Origin: Terriglobales bacterium
GTDB lineage: Bacteria > Acidobacteriota > Terriglobia > Terriglobales > Acidobacteriaceae
Assembly (NCBI GenBank): GCA_035937135.1
Contig: DASYVL010000040.1
Coordinates: 1 to 64,000, forward strand
Length of the DNA: 64,000 nt
Direction of reading: 5' to 3'
The translations under genes and the position numbers were made by a program. Numbering within the stretch: the stretch's first letter is position 1; each line of letters opens with the position of its first letter. The notes below the pieces were generated by a model. The model searched no databases and was not told where the DNA came from. It saw only the letters and a program-made list of their open reading frames with translations. This document shows positions 8,822 to 18,388 of the stretch, piece by piece.

Positions 8822-9331
8822 ATGGCAGTAATCAGAAAACGACTCGATGCGGGGAAATATCAGCTGAAGGACCAGGTGGTAGCGGTGAACCGCGTGACCA
8901 AGGTGGTCAAGGGCGGCAAGAACCTGTCCTTCGCCGCGCTGGTGGTGGTGGGCGATCCGGGCGCCGCCGTGGTGGGCTACGGCTCGGGCAAGGCCAAAGA
9001 GGTCCCGCAGGCCATCCGCAAAGGCATCGAGGCGGCCAAGAAGAACCTGCTCAAGGTCAACATGAACCAGACCACCATCCCGCACACGGTGCTGGGCCGC
9101 TTCGGTGCGGGCCTGGTGCTGCTGAAGCCGGCGCCGGAAGGCACGGGAGTGATCGCCGGAGGCGCGGTGCGCGCGGTGATGACCTCGGCGGGCATCCAGA
9201 ACGTGCTGACCAAATCTCTCGGCACCGCTAACCCGCACAACGTCATCAAGGCGACCTTCGACGCGCTCAGCCAGCTGCGCGACCGCAACGATGTGGCGGC
9301 GCGACGCGGCAAGTCGGTCCAGGAGCTGTGA
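8822..9331 (+). CDS. rpsE: 30S ribosomal protein S5
   Basis: S5 contributes to decoding fidelity and the mRNA entry site. The 169-residue product has the N-terminal dsRBD-like part ([27 protein letters not shown]) and [28 protein letters not shown]. The ATG at 8822 with GGGAG upstream is preferred; an in-frame extension to 8690 would overlap rplR and is rejected. The rpsE stop overlaps a possible GTG of rpmD. Confidence 0.97.
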   Translation: MAVIRKRLDAGKYQLKDQVVAVNRVTKVVKGGKNLSFAALVVVGDPGAAVVGYGSGKAKEVPQAIRKGIEAAKKNLLKVNMNQTTIPHTVLGRFGAGLVLLKPAPEGTGVIAGGAVRAVMTSAGIQNVLTKSLGTANPHNVIKATFDALSQLRDRNDVAARRGKSVQEL

Positions 9332-9333
9332 GC

Positions 9334-9558
9334 ATGACGGAGAAAACGCACAAGAAGGCGGGAAAGAAATCGGTGGGTATGCTGCGTCTGCGCTGGTTCC
9401 GCTCCGCCATCCAGGCGCCGAAGAAGCACAAGCGCGTGGTGCGCGGGTTGGGCTTCACCCGGCTGAACCAGATTGTGGAGCGCGAAGACACGCCCTCCAT
9501 CCGCGGCATGGTGAACAAGGTGCCGCACCTTGTAGAGATTGTGGACGGAGCAAAGTAA
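9334..9558 (+). CDS. rpmD: 50S ribosomal protein L30
   Basis: L30 is a small large-subunit protein that is dispensable in some lineages. The conserved part is GMLRLRWFRSAIQAPKKHKRVVRGLGFTRLNQ, here followed by PSIRGMVNKVPHLVEIVD. The 74 residues exceed the usual 58-62 because of a basic N-terminal stretch. ATG 9334 is preferred to GTG 9328 because GGAG is 8 bases before the former and only 2 before the latter. Confidence 0.94.
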   Translation: MTEKTHKKAGKKSVGMLRLRWFRSAIQAPKKHKRVVRGLGFTRLNQIVEREDTPSIRGMVNKVPHLVEIVDGAK

Positions 9559-9563
9559 ATTGT

Positions 9564-9585
9564 TCTGAGAACCGAGAACTGACTT
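9564..9585 (+). repeat. Heptamer array (ACTGAGA family) before rplO
   Basis: Three units, TCTGAGA, ACCGAGA and ACTGACT, then one T and the rplO ATG. No GGAG-type site is visible. Confidence 0.75.
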
Positions 9586-10074
9586 ATGAATCTTTCAACC
9601 ATTCGGGCGCCCAGGAAGGCGACGGAGAAGCCGAAGCGCGTGGGCCGTGGCATGGGCTCGGGCATGGGCAAGACCTCGACCCGCGGCCACAAGGGACAGC
9701 GTTCACGCTCGGGCTCGCGCATGATGCGCGGCTTCGAGGGCGGCCAGATGCCGCTGCACCGCCGCGTCCCCAAGCGCGGCTTCACCAACATCTTCCGGGT
9801 GGAGTACGCCATCGTGAACCTGGAGCGCATCGCGGCGCTGGGGGAGAAGACGGTCACGCCGGAAGTGCTGCACAAGGCCGGGGTGGTGCACCACGCGAGC
9901 GATCGCATCAAGATCCTGGGCGACGGCGAACTGAAGTCTGCCGTCACCGTCCACGCCCACAAGTTTTCGAAATCGGCGCAGGAGAAGATCACCAAGGCGG
10001 GCGGGAAGATCGAGATCATCAACATCGACAAGCCGAAACTACAGAAGCCTGCTGCTGGCGCGAAGAAGAAGTAG
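9586..10074 (+). CDS. rplO: 50S ribosomal protein L15
   Basis: L15 is a late-assembly large-subunit protein. The Gly-rich N-terminal part has KRVGRGMGSGMGKTSTRGHKGQ-like sequence (residues about 17-38) and a GFEGGQMPLHRRVPKRGF segment; the C-terminal half has HKFSKSAQEKITKAGGKIEII. The 162 residues include a short Lys-rich end. It is 34 bp before secY, with another heptamer array between them. Confidence 0.97.
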   Translation: MNLSTIRAPRKATEKPKRVGRGMGSGMGKTSTRGHKGQRSRSGSRMMRGFEGGQMPLHRRVPKRGFTNIFRVEYAIVNLERIAALGEKTVTPEVLHKAGVVHHASDRIKILGDGELKSAVTVHAHKFSKSAQEKITKAGGKIEIINIDKPKLQKPAAGAKKK

Positions 10075-10076
10075 TT

Positions 10077-10104
10077 ACTGAAAACTGACAACCGAGAACT
10101 GGTT
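10077..10104 (+). repeat. Heptamer array (ACTGAGA family) before secY
   Basis: ACTGAAA, ACTGACA, ACCGAGA and ACTGGTT follow the rplO stop. Four bases separate the array from the secY ATG, and no Shine-Dalgarno-like GGAG is present. Confidence 0.75.
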
Positions 10105-10108
10105 TTCC

Positions 10109-11497
<1,389 letters not shown>

Positions 11498-11523
11498 CGG
11501 AGAGGACAACGAAAGAGGGCAAC

Positions 11524-12204
11524 ATGGCAGCCGATCCCAAGACGAGCAACATCGGCCCGATCATCCTTCTGGGAGCGCCAGGAGCGGGCAAGGGCACGCA
11601 GGCCAAGCAGATGGTGGAGCGCTACGGCATCCCGCAGATCTCCACCGGCGACATCCTGCGCGACCACGTAGCCCGCGGCACCGAACTGGGCAAGAAGGCC
11701 AAAGCCATCATGGAGTCGGGCGGGCTGGTGCCCGACCAGTTGCTGTTCGGCGTGGTGGAGGAGCGCCTCAGCCGCCCGGACTGCGCCCGCGGCTTCATCC
11801 TGGACGGATTTCCCCGCACCGTACCTCAGGCCCAGTGGCTGGATACCTTGTTCGCCAAGACCGGCTGGGCGCCGCTTGTGATCGATATTTCCGTGAGTTA
11901 TAATCAATTACTGCAGCGGCTTACTGGGCGGCGTTCCTGTCCTACCTGCGGGCGGATCTACAACATCCTTTTCCAGCCTCCCACCGTCCCCAACATCTGC
12001 AATGTGGACGGGGGCAAGCTATTGACGCGCAAGGACGATACCGAGAAGGTGGTTTCCGAGCGCTTGAAGAATTACGAGCGGGACACCCTCCCCCTGACCG
12101 AGTACTACGGCAGCAAGAAGTGCCTGAAAGTGGTCCAAGGGGATCAAGCGGCCGACCAGGTCACGACGGATGCCTTCGCGGCCGTGGATGGAGCGGCGAA
12201 TTGA
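11524..12204 (+). CDS. adk: Adenylate kinase
   Basis: Converts ATP and AMP to two ADP in the cytoplasm. The P-loop GAPGAGKGTQ is near residues 18-27, the AMP-binding part has STGDILRDHVARGT, and DGFPRT is present. The LID domain contains CPTC and a later CNVD, i.e. the zinc-type CXXC...CXXD arrangement. At 226 residues it is a long-type enzyme. It is in the usual secY-adk-map order, 2 bp before map. Confidence 0.97.
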   Translation: MAADPKTSNIGPIILLGAPGAGKGTQAKQMVERYGIPQISTGDILRDHVARGTELGKKAKAIMESGGLVPDQLLFGVVEERLSRPDCARGFILDGFPRTVPQAQWLDTLFAKTGWAPLVIDISVSYNQLLQRLTGRRSCPTCGRIYNILFQPPTVPNICNVDGGKLLTRKDDTEKVVSERLKNYERDTLPLTEYYGSKKCLKVVQGDQAADQVTTDAFAAVDGAAN

Positions 12205-12206
12205 GT

Positions 12207-12956
12207 ATGGCAATCGTCTGCAAATCGCCCGCCGAGCTGGAAAAGATGCGGCGCGCCGGGCACGTGGTGCGGGAGGTGCTGGACGCGGTGAAGGCCGCGG
12301 TGGCTCCCGGCGTCACCACCATGGACCTGGAGCACGTGGCCGAGAAAAAGATGCAGGAATTGGAGGCCCAGCCGGCCTTCAAGGGATACAACGGCTATCC
12401 CTGCGTTCTTTGCACGTCGCTGAATGAGGAGATCATCCACGGCATTCCCTCGGAGAAGCGGATGCTGAAGGAGGGCGATATCATCTCGCTCGACTTTGGC
12501 GCGGTGGTGGATGGCTACTATGGCGACGCCGCCATCACGGTCCCGGTGGGCGAGGTGAAGCCGGAGCTGAAGAAGCTGATGGAAGTCACCGAAGCCGCCC
12601 TGCAGCGCGCCATCGAGAAGATGCTCATCGGCAACACCGTGGGCGATGTGGGTGCGGCCGTCCAGGAGCTGGTGGAAGCCAACGGCTTCAGCGTAGTGCG
12701 CGAGTTTGTGGGACACGGCATCGGCACCCGCATGCACGAGGACCCGCAGGTGCCCAACTTCGGCCTGCACGGACGAGGCCCGCGGCTGCGAGAGGGCATG
12801 GTGCTGGCCATCGAACCTATGGTCAACGCCGGGGCGCCGGGCACCCGCGTGCTCGACGACCACTGGACCGCGGTCACTGAGGACGGCAGCCCCAGCGCTC
12901 ACTTCGAGCACTCGGTGGCGGTGACCAAGGACGGCCCGCTGATTTTGACGCAGTGA
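12207..12956 (+). CDS. map: Methionine aminopeptidase, type I
   Basis: Removes the initiator methionine from nascent proteins. The 249-residue protein has the pita-bread fold with the five metal ligands visible in order: D in SLDFGAVVDG, D in YYGDAAITV, H in VGHGIGTRMHEDP, E in LAIEPMVNAG and E in HFEHSVAV. ATG 12207 is chosen; the preceding in-frame codons overlap adk. This is the short form without an N-terminal SH3 zinc domain. Confidence 0.96.
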   Translation: MAIVCKSPAELEKMRRAGHVVREVLDAVKAAVAPGVTTMDLEHVAEKKMQELEAQPAFKGYNGYPCVLCTSLNEEIIHGIPSEKRMLKEGDIISLDFGAVVDGYYGDAAITVPVGEVKPELKKLMEVTEAALQRAIEKMLIGNTVGDVGAAVQELVEANGFSVVREFVGHGIGTRMHEDPQVPNFGLHGRGPRLREGMVLAIEPMVNAGAPGTRVLDDHWTAVTEDGSPSAHFEHSVAVTKDGPLILTQ

Positions 12957-12967
12957 TTGTTTTTGGA

Positions 12968-12995
12968 ACCGAGAACTGAGCACTGAGAACTCGGT
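12968..12995 (+). repeat. Heptamer array (ACTGAGA family) before infA
   Basis: ACCGAGA, ACTGAGC, ACTGAGA, ACTCGGT. Unlike the earlier copies it is followed by a genuine AAGGAG site before the infA ATG. Confidence 0.7.
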
Positions 12996-13006
12996 ACAAG
13001 GAGTAG

Positions 13007-13225
13007 ATGAGCAAAGAAGACGCGATTGAGGTGATGGCCACGGTGTTGGAGCCTTTGCCCAACGCCATGTTCCGCGTGGAGCTGGAAAACAAGGGCATCG
13101 CGCTGGTCCACGTTTCCGGCAAGATGAGGAAGAACTTCATCCGCATCCTGCCGGGCGACAAGGTTGCAGTGGAGCTTTCTCCCTACGACCTCACCCGCGG
13201 ACGCATCGTGTACCGGTACAAGTAG
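13007..13225 (+). CDS. infA: Translation initiation factor IF-1
   Basis: IF-1 occupies the A site of the 30S subunit during initiation. The 72-residue product is a single S1/OB domain with [22 protein letters not shown], a [25 protein letters not shown] core and the ending RGRIVYRYK. Length is exactly typical. AAGGAG precedes the ATG. It stands between map and rpmJ as in many bacteria. Confidence 0.98.
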   Translation: MSKEDAIEVMATVLEPLPNAMFRVELENKGIALVHVSGKMRKNFIRILPGDKVAVELSPYDLTRGRIVYRYK

Positions 13226-13231
13226 GTTTTC

Positions 13232-13259
13232 GCTGAGAGCTGAGAAAAGGGAACTGATC
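13232..13259 (+). repeat. Heptamer array (degenerate ACTGAGA family) before rpmJ
   Basis: GCTGAGA twice, then AAAGGGA and ACTGATC, ending directly at the rpmJ ATG at 13260. The third unit has acquired AAGGGA, which could act as a ribosome binding site. Confidence 0.65.
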
Positions 13260-13373
13260 ATGAAAGTCCGAGCATCGGTCAAAAAGATTTGCGACAAGTG
13301 CATGGTCATCCGCCGCCGCGGGGTGGTGCGGGTGATCTGCGAGAACCCCAAGCACAAGCAGCGGCAGGGGTAA
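13260..13373 (+). CDS. rpmJ: 50S ribosomal protein L36, zinc type
   Basis: L36 stabilises 23S rRNA folding. The 37-residue protein is the zinc-binding form: CDKC, then a further Cys (VICENPKH) and a His complete the ligand set. It begins [13 protein letters not shown] and ends KQRQG, as in the family. Length is canonical. It lies between infA and rpsM. Confidence 0.97.
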   Translation: MKVRASVKKICDKCMVIRRRGVVRVICENPKHKQRQG

Positions 13374-13386
13374 GTTGAGCCGCTTT

Positions 13387-13428
13387 GCGGGCGTGAGCCC
13401 GCAGGCGAAATTCCGAGCGTAGCGAGGG
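13387..13428. repeat. Spacer hairpin element between rpmJ and rpsM
   Basis: GCGGGC-GTGA-GCCCGC forms a 6-bp stem, followed by a CCGAGCGTAGCGAGG segment that also contains a short inverted repeat. This fills most of the 95-bp rpmJ-rpsM spacer. No T-run follows, so read-through is expected. Confidence 0.45.
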
Positions 13429-13468
13429 AGCTCTCGGGAGAAGGTAGTTCAGAAGGAGAGGACAAGTT

Positions 13469-13855
13469 ATGGCACGCATTGCCGGCGTCGATCTTCCGCG
13501 CAACAAGCACGTGGACATCGCGCTCACCTACATCTACGGCATCGGGCACCCACGGGCGCGGCGCATCGTGGCCACCGCCAAGGTCGACGGCATGAAGAAG
13601 GTCCAGGACCTCAACGAAGACGAGGTCAACCGCATCCGCCAGGTCATCGAGGGCGAGGGCGGGGTGGAGGGCGACCTGCGCAAGGACGTCTCCATGCACA
13701 TCAAGCGGCTGATCGAGGTGGGTTCGTACCGCGGCTATCGCCACCGCCGCAACCTGCCGGTCCGCGGCCAGCGCACCCATACCAACGCGCGCACCCGCAA
13801 GGGCCCGCGCAAGGGAACCGTGGCCAACAAGAAGAAGACGGCGGCCAAGACCTAA
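13469..13855 (+). CDS. rpsM: 30S ribosomal protein S13
   Basis: S13 is a 30S head protein in bridges to the 50S subunit and P-site tRNA. The 128 residues start [25 protein letters not shown] and contain the C-terminal basic tail [18 protein letters not shown]. Length is near the usual 118-126. GGAGAGGA lies upstream of the ATG. It heads the alpha cluster rpsM-rpsK-rpsD-rpoA-rplQ. Confidence 0.98.
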   Translation: MARIAGVDLPRNKHVDIALTYIYGIGHPRARRIVATAKVDGMKKVQDLNEDEVNRIRQVIEGEGGVEGDLRKDVSMHIKRLIEVGSYRGYRHRRNLPVRGQRTHTNARTRKGPRKGTVANKKKTAAKT

Positions 13856-13879
13856 GAAGGACGAGAGGGAAGCGAAAGA

Positions 13880-14320
13880 ATGGCCAAGAAAGAAGCCGCA
13901 GCCACCGCCGCCCCGACGGCTGCGCCGGAGAAGAAGGGCAAGAAGAAGCAGTTCAAGAAGAAGGAACGCAAGAACGTTCCTTACGGGCTGGTGCACATCC
14001 AGGCCTCGTTCAACAACACCATCGTGACCATCACCGATCACGAGGGCCGGGTGATCGCTTGGAAGAGTTCGGGCTCGCTGGGATTCCGCGGGTCACGCAA
14101 GGGGACGCCGTTCGCGGCGCAACAGGCGGCCGCGGGCGCCGCCAACCTGGCGCGCGACCACGGCCTGCGCTCGGTGGACGTGCGGGTGAGCGGCCCCGGG
14201 TCGGGGCGCGAGTCGGCCATCCGGGCGCTCTCGGCCGCGGGCATCGAGGTGCGCACCATCCGCGACGTCACCCCGCTGCCGCACAACGGTTGCCGGCCGC
14301 CGAAACGGCGGAGAGTTTAG
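13880..14320 (+). CDS. rpsK: 30S ribosomal protein S11, N-terminally extended
   Basis: S11 is in the 30S platform near the mRNA exit. The core starts at about residue 28 ([22 protein letters not shown]) and ends with [21 protein letters not shown]. The first 27 residues are an Ala/Lys-rich extension; the common length is about 129 versus 146 here. The typical Gly-rich [19 protein letters not shown] stretch is present. Confidence 0.97.
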   Translation: MAKKEAAATAAPTAAPEKKGKKKQFKKKERKNVPYGLVHIQASFNNTIVTITDHEGRVIAWKSSGSLGFRGSRKGTPFAAQQAAAGAANLARDHGLRSVDVRVSGPGSGRESAIRALSAAGIEVRTIRDVTPLPHNGCRPPKRRRV

Positions 14321-14330
14321 AAGAGGTTGC

Positions 14331-14381
14331 TCGTTTCTCGTTTTTGGTTTCTCGAGAAACGAAACACGAGAAACCAGAAAC
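14331..14381. repeat. Inverted pair of heptamer arrays between rpsK and rpsD
   Basis: A left arm of TCGTTTC/TGGTTTC-type heptamers meets, with no gap, a right arm of GAGAAAC/GAAACAC/CAGAAAC heptamers. The innermost 20 bases on each side pair at 18 of 20 positions. RNA from either strand would fold into a long hairpin. It lies in the 133-bp spacer inside the alpha cluster. Confidence 0.8.
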
Positions 14382-14453
14382 CTGTTTGGGATCAGGAAGA
14401 AGGAGCGCCGCTCCGTAAACTGATCGACCCCGAAGTCAGGAAGAAGGAGAAGA

Positions 14454-15083
14454 ATGGCACGCTATAAAGACGCAGTCTGCCGGCTCTGCCGGCGCGAGGG
14501 CATGAAGCTGTTCCTCAAGGGACCGAAGTGCTTCACCGAGAAGTGTCCCATCGAGAAACGCAACTTCCCCCCCGGGCAGCACGGCAAGGACCGCAGGCCA
14601 AAGATCGCGGGCTACGGCCTGCAGTTGCGCGAGAAGCAGAAGGCTAAGCGCATCTATTTCACGCTGGAGAAGCAGTTCCGCAACTACTTCGAGAAGGCGG
14701 CGAAGGCGAAGGGAGTCACCGGCGAGCAGTTGTTGCAGCAGCTGGAGCGCCGTCTGGACAACGTGGTGTACCGGCTGGGATTCGGCATTTCCCGGCCGCA
14801 GGCCCGGCAACTGGTCCGCCATGGACACATCGCCGTCAACGGGAGGAAGGTAAACATCCCGTCCTACCAGGTGAGCGTGAACGAAGAGATCACAGTGCGG
14901 GAGAACAGTCGCAAGCTGGTGGTCATCGAAGTCGCGCAGGAGTTCACCAGCCACCAGCCGGCCGTTGCCTGGCTGGAAGTGGACCGCGCGAACTTCAAGG
15001 GACGCGTCGCAGCGCTGCCCAAGCGGGAGAACATCAACCTCCCGGTGAACGAGCAACTCATCGTCGAGCTTTACAGCAAATGA
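14454..15083 (+). CDS. rpsD: 30S ribosomal protein S4, zinc type
   Basis: S4 nucleates 30S assembly and in several bacteria represses the alpha operon. The 209-residue protein has the N-terminal zinc-binding form (CRLC at residues 9-12, then KCFTEKC about 15 residues on), NFPPGQHG, and the S4 RNA-binding domain [12 protein letters not shown] ... [26 protein letters not shown] precedes the ATG. It follows an inverted heptamer array. Confidence 0.98.
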   Translation: MARYKDAVCRLCRREGMKLFLKGPKCFTEKCPIEKRNFPPGQHGKDRRPKIAGYGLQLREKQKAKRIYFTLEKQFRNYFEKAAKAKGVTGEQLLQQLERRLDNVVYRLGFGISRPQARQLVRHGHIAVNGRKVNIPSYQVSVNEEITVRENSRKLVVIEVAQEFTSHQPAVAWLEVDRANFKGRVAALPKRENINLPVNEQLIVELYSK

Positions 15084-15093
15084 GGATCGTGTG

Positions 15094-15115
15094 GCACAGC
15101 CGCCCTCGGCTGTGC
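15094..15115. repeat. Hairpin spacer repeat (GCACAGCCG type) before rpoA
   Basis: GCACAGCCG and CGGCTGTGC form a perfect 9-bp stem with a 4-base loop. The same design recurs at 22501, 30261, 38958, 48519, 52103 and 52150. No T-run follows. Confidence 0.7.
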
Positions 15116-15123
15116 GGTTTGGA

Positions 15124-15152
15124 AGTTTCAACATTGGAAGTTTAAACATAGG
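15124..15152 (+). repeat. Heptamer array (AGTTTCA family) before rpoA
   Basis: AGTTTCA, ACATTGGA, AGTTTAA, ACATAGG: a near-7-bp period with one 8-base unit. The last unit carries the ATAGGAG that serves as the rpoA ribosome binding site. The same word family recurs at 27198-27225. Confidence 0.6.
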
Positions 15153-15162
15153 AGCGAACCAG

Positions 15163-16191
15163 ATGCTTTGGAAAGGCTTTCAGAAACCCAAGCGCCTCGC
15201 GGCGGACATGGAGACGCTCACCGAGAAGTTCGGGCGCTTCTCCGCCCAGCCCTTCGAACGCGGATTCGGCACCACCATCGGCAACGCCCTGCGGCGCGTG
15301 CTGCTCTCCTCCATCGAAGGCGCGGCCATCACCGCGGTGAAGATCGAGGGGGTGCTGCACGAGTTCCAGTCCATCTCGGGTGTGGTCGAGGACGCCACGG
15401 ACATCATCCTCAACCTGAAGCAGGTGCCCTTCAAGCTGAACGGCGAAGGGCCGAAGGCCATCTACCTGCGCGCCGAAAAGCCGGGCGTGATCACCTCGGG
15501 CATGATCGAGGCCGACGCCGACGTCGAGATCCTGGACAAGGGCGTCTATCTGGCCACCATCAGCGAGGGCGGGAAGGTGGACATGGAGATGCGCCTCAAG
15601 CGCGGCCGCGGCTACGTCTCCGCCGACAAGAACTTCGACGAGGACCTGGGGCTGGGGTTCATCCCCATCGACTCCGTACACTCGCCGGTGCGCAAGTGCA
15701 ACTACGTGGTGGACGCCGCTCGCCTGGGCCAGATCACCGACTACGACAAACTCACGCTCGAGGTGTGGACCAACGGCGCCATCACCCCGGGAGACGCCAT
15801 CGGACTGGGCGCCAAGCTCCTCAAAGACCACATGAACATCTTCATCAACTTCGAGGAAGAGCTGGAGGCCGAAGCCGGCGGCGACGACCGCAAGCCCGAG
15901 ATCCGCAACGAGAACCTCAACCGCTCGGTGGAAGAGCTGGAGCTCTCCGTGCGCAGCTACAACTGCCTGAAGAACGCCAACATCCAGACCATCGGCGAAC
16001 TGGTGCAGCGCAGCGAGGCCGAGATGCTGAAGACCAAGAACTTCGGCCGCAAGTCGCTGAACGAGATCAAGGAGATCCTGGCCAACATGGGGTTGAGCCT
16101 GGGGATGCGTATCGACGAGCAGGGCAACGCGGTCGCCGCCGCGCCCAGCGCCGCTCCCGGCGTCCCAGCGGGCGGAGGCGAGCAGTACTAG
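15163..16191 (+). CDS. rpoA: RNA polymerase subunit alpha
   Basis: Alpha dimerises to scaffold RNA polymerase assembly and contacts UP elements and activators. The 342-residue protein has the N-terminal domain ([20 protein letters not shown], about residues 30-50) and the C-terminal HhH domain ([23 protein letters not shown] ... [15 protein letters not shown]), joined by a flexible linker. ATG 15163 has GGAG 8 bases upstream; an in-frame GTG at 15091 would include the hairpin repeat and is rejected. Confidence 0.98.
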   Translation: MLWKGFQKPKRLAADMETLTEKFGRFSAQPFERGFGTTIGNALRRVLLSSIEGAAITAVKIEGVLHEFQSISGVVEDATDIILNLKQVPFKLNGEGPKAIYLRAEKPGVITSGMIEADADVEILDKGVYLATISEGGKVDMEMRLKRGRGYVSADKNFDEDLGLGFIPIDSVHSPVRKCNYVVDAARLGQITDYDKLTLEVWTNGAITPGDAIGLGAKLLKDHMNIFINFEEELEAEAGGDDRKPEIRNENLNRSVEELELSVRSYNCLKNANIQTIGELVQRSEAEMLKTKNFGRKSLNEIKEILANMGLSLGMRIDEQGNAVAAAPSAAPGVPAGGGEQY

Positions 16192-16195
16192 AAAC

Positions 16196-16224
16196 AGCTA
16201 CCGCGGGTAGCTAGAAGCTAGAGG
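16196..16224 (+). repeat. Heptamer array (AGCTAGA family) before rplQ
   Basis: AGCTACC, then two exact AGCTAGA units and a GGCG remnant. GCTACC/GGGTAGC also makes a short hairpin. It fills the rpoA-rplQ spacer. Confidence 0.6.
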
Positions 16225-16229
16225 CGTTC

Positions 16230-16724
16230 ATGCGTCATCGAGTCGCAGGTTGGAAACTCGGAAGGAACACCAGCCACCGGCGCGCGCTGCTGCGCAACCT
16301 GGTGACCTCGCTCATCCTGGAAGAGCGCATCGAGACCACGGTGCCCAAGGCCAAGGCCATGCGCCCGCACGTGGAGCGCATGATCACCCTGGGCAAGCGC
16401 GGCGACCTGGCGGCGCGCCGCCAGGCGGCTGCCTACCTGATGACCGGCGAGGCGGTGAAGAGGCTGTTCGATGTCGTCTCCCCGCGCTTCGGCGACCGCG
16501 AGGGCGGTTACCTGCGCATCATCCACAGCGGATGGCGGCAGGGCGATGGCGGCGAGAAGGCCTTTATCGAGCTGCTGGGCAGCGAGAAGGTCATCAGCGC
16601 CAAGCGCGAGAGGCAGACCGAGCGCCGCGCCAAGAAGGCCGAAGAGACCCGCAAGGCCATGGAAGAGGCCGAAGCCGAGCAGCAGAAGTCCGCCGCCGAG
16701 GGTGAAGGCTCGGAAGAGAAGTAG
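16230..16724 (+). CDS. rplQ: 50S ribosomal protein L17 with acidic tail
   Basis: L17 is a large-subunit protein near the tunnel exit. The core starts [27 protein letters not shown] and contains the [17 protein letters not shown] segment. After about residue 118 a Glu/Lys/Ala-rich tail of over 40 residues follows; many bacterial L17 proteins stop near 118-125. It closes the superoperon. No intrinsic terminator is visible in the 103 bp after it. Confidence 0.96.
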   Translation: MRHRVAGWKLGRNTSHRRALLRNLVTSLILEERIETTVPKAKAMRPHVERMITLGKRGDLAARRQAAAYLMTGEAVKRLFDVVSPRFGDREGGYLRIIHSGWRQGDGGEKAFIELLGSEKVISAKRERQTERRAKKAEETRKAMEEAEAEQQKSAAEGEGSEEK

Positions 16725-16827
16725 CCCCGGCCCTCGCCCACCGTTCCAGTTACAACCCTGCCTGCATCCCCAGCATCTTCCATGGAGACGGTCCCAGAAG
16801 CTCTGTGTGCGAGGGTATAATCTGTCT

Positions 16828-18297
16828 ATGAAAAGCTCGTTGATGCAGCGCATTTTCTCCGTCGTCTTGATGATCACCCTCCTGGCGTCGCAAGGCTGGG
16901 CTACCTGTGGGGGTGGCGGTGGCGGCGGCATGGGCGGCATGTCCCGCGGCACCTCCGGCGGCCCAGACGCGGGCGCGAACCAATCCACCTATCCCGTTCC
17001 GTGGAGGCTCATTCAGCCGACTGACCCGCCGCTGAAGGAAGGGCTGGCGGTGTATTGGCTGCCCTCGTCGCAGGCGGAGTTGGACAAGTCCAGCCTGCAC
17101 TTCTCGCAGCTCCTGTCGAACTATGCCACGCAGTGCGTCACCATGGGCATCGTGGATCAGCGCACGGCGCTGGGGCAGAAGCTCGCCGCCAACGACAAGC
17201 TTCCTGTGGCGGTACTGGCCCAGGCCGACGGCACCCTCCTGGGCAAGGCGGAGAACAAGGCCGGGTTCCTGTACGTCGATCAGGTGGAGAAGCTGCTGGA
17301 CTCCGAGGTAAAGAAGCGCGATAGCGCGCTCAAAGAGAGGATGGACGGGGCCAAGGCCAAAGCCCAGGCCGGCGACAACCAGAGCGCGGTCGCGGAGTAT
17401 CGCGTGGTGCTGGAGCAGAAGTGCCTATTTCCCAAGCGCGCCAGGGATGCCGCCAAGGAGTTGAAGAAGCTGGGCGCGACCGACGTGGCCGAGGTTCCCG
17501 CGGGCGTGAACTTCGATCCTGGGGTGATGCGCCGCGTGGCCGAGGCCATGCGCCAGGGCCTGGAGGCGGAGAACAACGCCAACTACACGCAAGCGGAGCG
17601 TCTCTACCGGAGCGCGCACCGGATGGATCCGGCCGATCCCACGCCACTGCGCTATCTGGGCGAACTCTATCGCCACCACACCGGCGATTGGGAGAGGGCG
17701 CACCAGACTTTTGACGCCATTCTTGCCATGCGCGCCGACCCGCTCTCGCGCGCCGTGGCCCTGCACGGGCTGGGGAAGATGACCATCCATGAAGGCGATT
17801 TCCAGAAAGGTCTGGCGCTGATGGAACAGTCGGTGCGCGAGTATCCGCTGGCGCTGGCCTACCGCAACCTGGCCGTGTACTGGAACAGCGAGGGCGACCG
17901 CGCCAAGGCGGATTTCTACACCCAGGCGGCGCTGAAGCTCGATCCCAGGGATCCCTACAACCTGGTGTTTGCCGCGGCCTTCCTGGCCGGGAACGGTCAT
18001 CGCGACCAGGCGCTGAAGATCGCGCGCGAGAACGAGGCGCTGCTGCCGGCCAGCTACAACCTGGCTGCCATCTATGCGCAGGCCGGCGAGAAGGAGAAGG
18101 CCCTGGCGCTGCTCCAGCGGCACTTCTTCCAGTACGAGCGCTATCAGGCCGTCCGCAGCAAAGAAATGATGGAGGCGCGCGTGGATGCGGTGTTCGCATC
18201 GCTGATGCAGGATCCGGCATTCCTCGCGCTCACCAAAGAGGCGGATGGCAAGCTGCCCATGCGGATGAGTCCGAACGCCAAGCCGGCGGGAGAATAG
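16828..18297 (+). CDS. Secreted tetratricopeptide-repeat protein
   Basis: The 489-residue product has a Sec-type signal peptide (KSS start, hydrophobic core IFSVVLMITLLAS) and then a Gly-rich stretch after TCGGG. About residues 60-160 resemble a thioredoxin-like fold without a CXXC motif. The rest (about 175-470) consists of TPR-like helical pairs (for example YTQAERLYRSAHRMDPADPTPL). TPR proteins act as scaffolds, often in envelope complexes; no specific function is recognised. TATAAT stands at 16816-16821, too near the ATG for a normal leader and without a convincing -35 box. Convergent or coupled partners are absent. Confidence 0.8.
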   Translation: MKSSLMQRIFSVVLMITLLASQGWATCGGGGGGGMGGMSRGTSGGPDAGANQSTYPVPWRLIQPTDPPLKEGLAVYWLPSSQAELDKSSLHFSQLLSNYATQCVTMGIVDQRTALGQKLAANDKLPVAVLAQADGTLLGKAENKAGFLYVDQVEKLLDSEVKKRDSALKERMDGAKAKAQAGDNQSAVAEYRVVLEQKCLFPKRARDAAKELKKLGATDVAEVPAGVNFDPGVMRRVAEAMRQGLEAENNANYTQAERLYRSAHRMDPADPTPLRYLGELYRHHTGDWERAHQTFDAILAMRADPLSRAVALHGLGKMTIHEGDFQKGLALMEQSVREYPLALAYRNLAVYWNSEGDRAKADFYTQAALKLDPRDPYNLVFAAAFLAGNGHRDQALKIARENEALLPASYNLAAIYAQAGEKEKALALLQRHFFQYERYQAVRSKEMMEARVDAVFASLMQDPAFLALTKEADGKLPMRMSPNAKPAGE

Positions 18298-18350
18298 TCC
18301 CGCCAGCGAAGTGCGGAGGCACGGGAATCCTAATCCGCTGAGGCGCTGCT

Positions 18351-18377
18351 CTCTGCGCCATCCGTGCCCTCTGTGGT
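18351..18377 (-). repeat. Nonamer array (CACAGAGGG type)
   Basis: Read on the minus strand: CACAGAGGG, CACGGATGG and CGCAGAGAG, three 9-base units. It lies 12 bp before the MFS start. Related arrays lie at 33702, 35575 and 36346. Confidence 0.55.
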
Positions 18378-18388
18378 AAAACCCAGCA

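Noticed and set aside
13374-13468. Intrinsic terminator splitting the alpha operon from rpmJ
   Set aside because: The hairpin has no T-run and rpsM has no visible promoter of its own.
15091-15162. Extended rpoA start at GTG 15091
   Set aside because: The extension would translate a hairpin repeat and a heptamer array; ATG 15163 has a ribosome binding site and begins the conserved protein.
16811-16827. Promoter for the TPR gene (TATAAT)
   Set aside because: The -10 match is very good but only 6 bases from the ATG and has no -35 box at a normal distance.
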